In this document: positions 15,025 to 17,832 of the stretch, piece after piece | Numbering within the stretch: the stretch's first letter is position 1 | How the letters are laid out: every line of letters starts with the position of its first letter | NCBI GenBank assembly: GCA_031281925.1 | Contig: JAITES010000030.1 | Coordinates: 1 to 17,832, forward strand | Reading direction: 5' to 3' | Origin: Treponema sp. | GTDB lineage: Bacteria > Spirochaetota > Spirochaetia > Treponematales > Breznakiellaceae | Length of the DNA: 17,832 nucleotides | Translations under genes and position numbers: made by a program | The notes under the pieces: model-generated | What the model was told of the DNA's origin: nothing | What the model saw: the letters and a program-made list of their open reading frames with translations, nothing else | Databases searched by the model: none

Positions 15025-15041
15025 CCTATTAATAAGATAGG
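15025..15041. promoter_or_regulatory. Inverted repeat at the cysK transcription start (candidate operator)
   Basis: CCTAT-TAATAAG-ATAGG is a perfect 5-bp inverted repeat spaced by 7, placed immediately downstream of the predicted cysK -10 and at the expected start site. A repressor bound here would block cysK. Similar words occur just after the -10 of the ABC/nitrogenase-like operon promoter. Confidence 0.5.
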
Positions 15042-15049
15042 CATAATAC

Positions 15050-15079
15050 ACAATAATCTCCAAAAACCACCTTTGTCAA
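15050..15079 (-). promoter_or_regulatory. Promoter of the cysK operon
   Basis: On the minus strand, -35 TTGACA (15079-15074) and -10 TATTGT (15055-15050) are spaced by 18 bp. Expected start is near 15043, giving a leader of about 138 nt. That leader contains a repeated CTGCGAATCA and no poly-Cys ORF. Confidence 0.55.
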
Positions 15080-15153
15080 GCCTTTTTCCAGCTTTTTTTC
15101 AGGTTGTTACAGAGGGAAACCCCCGAAAAACTTAAAAATTCCCGGAAATTCTG

Positions 15154-15182
15154 TTGACATTGTTTTGTTAACTCTATATAAC
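15154..15182 (+). promoter_or_regulatory. Promoter of the flavodoxin gene
   Basis: -35 TTGACA (15154-15159), a 17-bp spacer and -10 TATAAC (15177-15182) give a near-consensus promoter, divergent from cysK. Predicted start is near 15189, leaving a short leader with GGAGG at 15212-15216. Confidence 0.75.
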
Positions 15183-15226
15183 TTTATTAGGAAAACATAA
15201 CACTATGGATTGGAGGTCCGGAATAC

Positions 15227-15664
15227 ATGAACAAGGTTTTTATTGCGTACTGGAGCGGGACGGGAAATACCGAAACGATGGCAAAACAGATTGCCAAAGG
15301 GGCAAGTGAAGCAGGGGCGGAAGTTGTTCTGAAACCGGTAGCGGAGGCGGCTCCTGAGATGGTGAAAGAAGCCGCCGCGCTTGCATTCGGCTGCCCCGCG
15401 ATGGGCGCGGAAATTCTGGAAGAATCGGAAATGGAACCGTTCATCAGCGGTTTAGCCCAGGCGGAACTGGGAGGAAAGCTTCTGGGGCTTTTCGGTTCCT
15501 ATGACTGGGGAGACGGACAGTGGATGAGGGACTGGGTTGAACGCATGAAGAATTCCGGCGCCAATGTTGACGGAGAAGGACTTATTGCCCAGCTTGTACC
15601 GACAGAGGATGTGCTGGACAGATGTTACGAATTAGGCAAACGCCTTGCCGGTAACGCCGCATAG
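15227..15664 (+). CDS. Flavodoxin
   Basis: A 145-residue flavodoxin, the usual short-chain length. The FMN phosphate loop is SGTGNT (residues 10-15), preceded by the first strand KVFIAYW. The isoalloxazine loops correspond to AFGCPAMGAEILEE and LFGSYDWGDGQWMRDW, the latter with Tyr and Trp suited to stacking on FMN. It carries low-potential electrons, replaces ferredoxin under iron limitation, and is a natural donor to nitrogenase-type reductases. GGAGG lies 10 nt before ATG. It is divergent from the cysK/NifKD-like operon with its own strong promoter and terminator, so high single-gene expression is likely. Serving the nitrogenase-like enzymes is inferred from proximity. Confidence 0.93.
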   Translation: MNKVFIAYWSGTGNTETMAKQIAKGASEAGAEVVLKPVAEAAPEMVKEAAALAFGCPAMGAEILEESEMEPFISGLAQAELGGKLLGLFGSYDWGDGQWMRDWVERMKNSGANVDGEGLIAQLVPTEDVLDRCYELGKRLAGNAA

Positions 15665-15680
15665 TAACGCCCATTTTTTC

Positions 15681-15735
15681 ACGGAAGTACCGTACAGCCT
15701 GCGTTGCTGTGCCGTGCGGTACTCCCGTTTTTTTT
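15681..15735 (+). terminator. Intrinsic terminator of the flavodoxin gene
   Basis: The outer stem ACGG-A-AGTACCG (15681-15692) pairs with CGGTACT-C-CCGT (15716-15728), with further pairing inside, and is followed by an eight-T run (15728-15735). It starts 17 nt after the flavodoxin stop. The next gene begins 15 nt later without a visible promoter, so that gene probably depends on read-through. Confidence 0.8.
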
Positions 15736-15750
15736 GGAGAGGAGTAAGAG

Positions 15751-16350
15751 GTGCAGCCTGAAATTGAAAGTATCATTATTAACCAGTGCAGCCCTGTTTT
15801 ATTTGGCTGTAAACCATCTGCTCTATTCATGATTCAGTCTGAATATTACTTGTCATATTTAAGCACTTTACTGCCTGAAGATATTGGATTTACTGTACTG
15901 CGGAAACATGAAAACAAATTATTGGTACTGGCATTTGATAAAACATCGCTTGAAAAAACAATACTGAATGAAGTAATTTTGAAATTGCTTGGCGGCCTGG
16001 GATACCCGGCAGGACGCGGGGATCCGGGCAATGAACAAGCCTCCGGTACCGCTTCGGTTTTCATACTGCTGGATTATTTAAAAAAACGCTTTGAACTCAA
16101 AGACTTTCCCCACGAAGTAGGTTTTTTTCTGGGCTACCCGGCCGAAGATGTACTGGGTTTTGTAAAACACAGGGGAGAGAATTATAAACTATGCGGCTAC
16201 TGGAAAGTATATGGAAATGTTAACCGGGCAAGAAAATGTTTTAACCGGTATGATTTTTGCCGTGAATACATGAAAGATTATTTTTCGCGGAAAACCGGTT
16301 CAAACCCCGGCGGAAACATGATTCGTTTTCCCCTTCGGCGCGAAATATGA
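15751..16350 (+). CDS. DUF3793 family protein
   Basis: A 199-residue soluble protein of the DUF3793 family, recognised from the block FPHEVGFFLGYPAEDVLGF, then the segment with NYKLCGYWKVYGNV, then a basic Cys-containing tail (RKCFNRYDFCREY). Function is unknown in this family; its members often lie beside flavodoxin genes in anaerobes, as here. The start is GTG 15751 with GGAG at 15741-15744. No membrane segment or signal is seen. Cysteines within the conserved block could bind a metal or take part in redox chemistry, which is speculation. It lies after the flavodoxin terminator, so it is likely transcribed at a lower level from the same promoter. Confidence 0.82.
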   Translation: MQPEIESIIINQCSPVLFGCKPSALFMIQSEYYLSYLSTLLPEDIGFTVLRKHENKLLVLAFDKTSLEKTILNEVILKLLGGLGYPAGRGDPGNEQASGTASVFILLDYLKKRFELKDFPHEVGFFLGYPAEDVLGFVKHRGENYKLCGYWKVYGNVNRARKCFNRYDFCREYMKDYFSRKTGSNPGGNMIRFPLRREI

Positions 16351-16366
16351 AAAATAAATATTTGAA

Positions 16367-16395
16367 TTGACAAAAACTATTTTATATGATAATAC
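16367..16395 (+). promoter_or_regulatory. Promoter of the methyltransferase gene
   Basis: TTGACA (16367-16372) is followed by GATAAT (16388-16393, 15-bp spacer) or TAATAC (16390-16395, 17-bp spacer). Either places transcription start at about 16400-16402, on the ATG. Confidence 0.5.
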
Positions 16396-16401
16396 TAATC
16401 C

Positions 16402-17184
16402 ATGCTGGAACTAAACGGAAAGAAATATACGGACATAAACGCCAAAACCATTGATGGATGGGTTGAAAACGGATGGACCTGGGGTATACCTATTAGTCAT
16501 GAAGAATATTTACGAGCACAAAACGGTGAATGGAATGTTGTATTAACAGGTAGTAAATACGTTCCAAAAGAATGGTTCCCGGCATTAAAAGACAGAAAGA
16601 TTTTGGGACTTGCATCCGGAGGCGGTCAACAGATGCCTGTATTTTCAGCATTGGGCGCCTGTTGTACTGTACTTGATTATTCGGACAGGCAGCTTGAAAA
16701 TGAAAAAATTGTCGCGAAAAGGGAAAATTATTCAATAGATATTATTAAGGCAGATATGTCCCAAAGGTTTCCGTTTGACGATTGTGAATTTGACATTATA
16801 TTTCATCCGGTATCCAATTGTTATATTGAGGATGTCTTTCATGTTTGGAATGAATGTTACCGTGTACTAAAGAAGGGAGGCGTTTTATTGGCAGGAATGG
16901 ATAACGGAATGAATTTTTTATTTGAAGACATTTATAAAGGCCCTCTTACAGTAGTCAATAAATTACCATTTAATCCGTTGAAAGATAATAAACTTTATAA
17001 TAAACTGGATAACGCAAAAGACGGAGTTCAGTTTAGCCATACAATAGAAGAACAAATCGGAGGACAACTAAAGGCAGGGTTTGTCTTGACAGATCTTTAT
17101 GAAGATACGGATAAAGATGGATTATTACATGAATATAATATACCTCAATATATCGCAACCAGGGCAATAAAGCCGGAAAAATAA
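16402..17184 (+). CDS. Class I SAM-dependent methyltransferase
   Basis: A 260-residue Rossmann-fold methyltransferase of the type-11 kind. SAM motif I is ILGLASGGGQQMPVFSALGA, followed by the acidic strand end VLDYSDRQLENEK, then ADMSQRFPFDDCEFDIIFHP and the late YRVLKKGGVLLAG. The N-terminus (IDGWVENGWTWGIPISHEEY) is characteristic of a family common in Firmicutes and spirochaetes whose substrate is unknown. No Shine-Dalgarno precedes ATG 16402 and the promoter sits so close that a leaderless message is likely. Its base composition is clearly more AT-rich than the operons to the left, which suggests a separate origin. There is no evidence that it belongs to the sulfur cluster. Confidence 0.88.
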   Translation: MLELNGKKYTDINAKTIDGWVENGWTWGIPISHEEYLRAQNGEWNVVLTGSKYVPKEWFPALKDRKILGLASGGGQQMPVFSALGACCTVLDYSDRQLENEKIVAKRENYSIDIIKADMSQRFPFDDCEFDIIFHPVSNCYIEDVFHVWNECYRVLKKGGVLLAGMDNGMNFLFEDIYKGPLTVVNKLPFNPLKDNKLYNKLDNAKDGVQFSHTIEEQIGGQLKAGFVLTDLYEDTDKDGLLHEYNIPQYIATRAIKPEK

Positions 17185-17195
17185 TATTGCCATGA

Positions 17196-17360
17196 TTAAT
17201 CCCTTTCAGTATCTGTCAATACGTCTATATCGTTGAACAAAAGAGCCCCAAAGTAAGTGACTGTATTTTCTCCATTGTTATAGTTTATTGCCGCCTGTTT
17301 TGCCAGCCCATATTGAAATATTCGGGTCTGCCGTACTTGTTCCAATAATAATTTCAACAT
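17196..17360 (-). CDS. Small hypothetical protein (54 residues)
   Basis: ATG 17360 with a G-rich Shine-Dalgarno-like stretch (GGGGGTAGG) just upstream opens a 54-codon frame ending at TAA 17196-17198. The product starts MLKLLLEQVRQTRIF, contains GENTVTYFGALLFNDIDVL and ends TDTERD. It has ordinary protein-like composition and no membrane segment. I do not recognise a family. It follows the truncated kinase on the same strand by about 20 bp and could be a real small gene or the remaining end of a larger eroded one. Confidence 0.4.
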   Translation of the reverse strand: MLKLLLEQVRQTRIFQYGLAKQAAINYNNGENTVTYFGALLFNDIDVLTDTERD

Positions 17361-17381
17361 ATCCTACCCCCTTAATATGAC

Positions 17382-17591
17382 TTATACTGAACTTTTACAG
17401 AATTGGCACAATGAGCCCCTGTATTTACTACAGAGCAATTGAGCGAAAGTAGATTTACCCGATCCGCTTGCACCATCTATAGCCACTACAACAGTACATA
17501 GATTTTTTCCGGAAAAACGTTCTATTTCTTCTGTAATTATATTTATTTGATCAATGCTAGTTTTTACAAAATCGCCAAAACCCTCATCCAT
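17382..17591 (-). pseudogene. Truncated P-loop kinase (uridine kinase-like N-terminus)
   Basis: A 69-residue frame with GGAG eight nt before ATG 17591. Residues about 33-53 contain VVVAIDGASGSGKSTFAQLL, a Walker A motif in the setting of uridine kinase/deoxynucleoside-kinase-like proteins of about 200 residues. After FAQLL the sequence turns into CSKYRGSLCQFCKSSV and stops. The lid, Walker B and nucleoside-binding parts are missing, and no continuation is visible in the other minus-strand frames. It is best read as the 5' remnant of a kinase gene cut by a deletion. A genuine short P-loop protein is less likely. Confidence 0.6.
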
Positions 17592-17680
17592 ATTATTCTC
17601 CGTTTAGTTATTATCCTATCATATCCATATTTTTATACAACGTCAATTTATTTTAATCCAATTTTTTGAAAAAGATTTTA

Positions 17681-17832
17681 GCGCCCAGTTGGCATAACAT
17701 TCCGGTTGTTACGACGATTTGGCGGCCCAGATAAGGGCTTTGCGTAGCAAACGCAGGGCCGAAAAACTGTGGGTGAAGTGAGCCGTGGGAGTGGAGCGTA
17801 GCGGAACGACCTAGGCGAACGGAACCCTGGAG
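17681..17832. repeat. GC-rich structured non-coding segment at the right edge (repeat-like, possibly attC-like)
   Basis: After about 90 bp of AT-rich sequence, composition switches abruptly to GC-rich. GGCATAACATTCCGGTTGTTA (split 17691-17711) holds the inverted TAACA/TGTTA. GGCTTTGCGT (17736-17745) pairs with ACGCAGGGCC (17751-17760) over 10 bp around AGCAA. No ORF with a plausible start is seen. The look is that of a dispersed repeat or an integron-type recombination site, and it continues past the window edge. Confidence 0.35.

Noticed and set aside
1..17832. CRISPR array, tRNA or rRNA genes
   Set aside because: No regularly spaced direct repeats and no tRNA cloverleaf or rRNA signature noticed on reading both strands.

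Overview
The window looks like a chromosomal segment of a fermentative, anaerobic spirochaete of the termite-gut Treponema type. This is inferred from the style of the proteins (an Rpn-type nuclease tail, a LacI/GH116 glycan pair, a DUF3793/flavodoxin pair) and from moderate GC content with an AT-rich accessory edge; no rRNA or other taxonomic marker is present.

Layout. (1) 2-480: the C-terminal end of an Rpn/PD-(D/E)XK 'transposase-like' protein, followed by a strong inverted repeat and a minus-strand terminator-like hairpin. (2) 544-3983: a LacI-family regulator and a GH116 glycosidase, with a consensus promoter and a perfect 12-bp palindrome with central CG between them. (3) 4060-11014: a plus-strand operon made of a leader peptide (MLNRTCCCR), an SsuA/TauA-type lipoprotein, an ABC ATPase, a permease, a NifD-like and a NifK-like protein, a NifX-like small protein and an FMN-reductase-type iron-sulfur flavoprotein. 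(4) 11057-14905: a convergent minus-strand operon, transcribed cysK, then a second NifK-like gene, then a second NifD-like gene. (5) 15154-16350: divergent flavodoxin with promoter and terminator, then a DUF3793 gene. (6) 16367-17832: an AT-rich edge with a class I methyltransferase, a truncated P-loop kinase, a 54-residue ORF and a GC-rich structured segment.

The centre is the main interest. Two nitrogenase-component-1-like pairs, both with the P-cluster-type cysteines but with no NifH in the window, lie between a sulfonate/taurine-type importer and cysteine synthase. The operon start carries an ORF with three consecutive Cys codons. Those codons form one arm of a long hairpin whose base covers part of the next gene's Shine-Dalgarno. 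This fits a cysteine-starvation response. My inference is that the cluster imports an organosulfur compound, cleaves it reductively with a nitrogenase-like enzyme (compare methylthio-alkane reductase, MarHDK), and passes sulfide to CysK. Flavodoxin and the FMN protein are possible electron carriers. The reductase (NifH-like) and a NifB-like cofactor gene would have to be encoded elsewhere.
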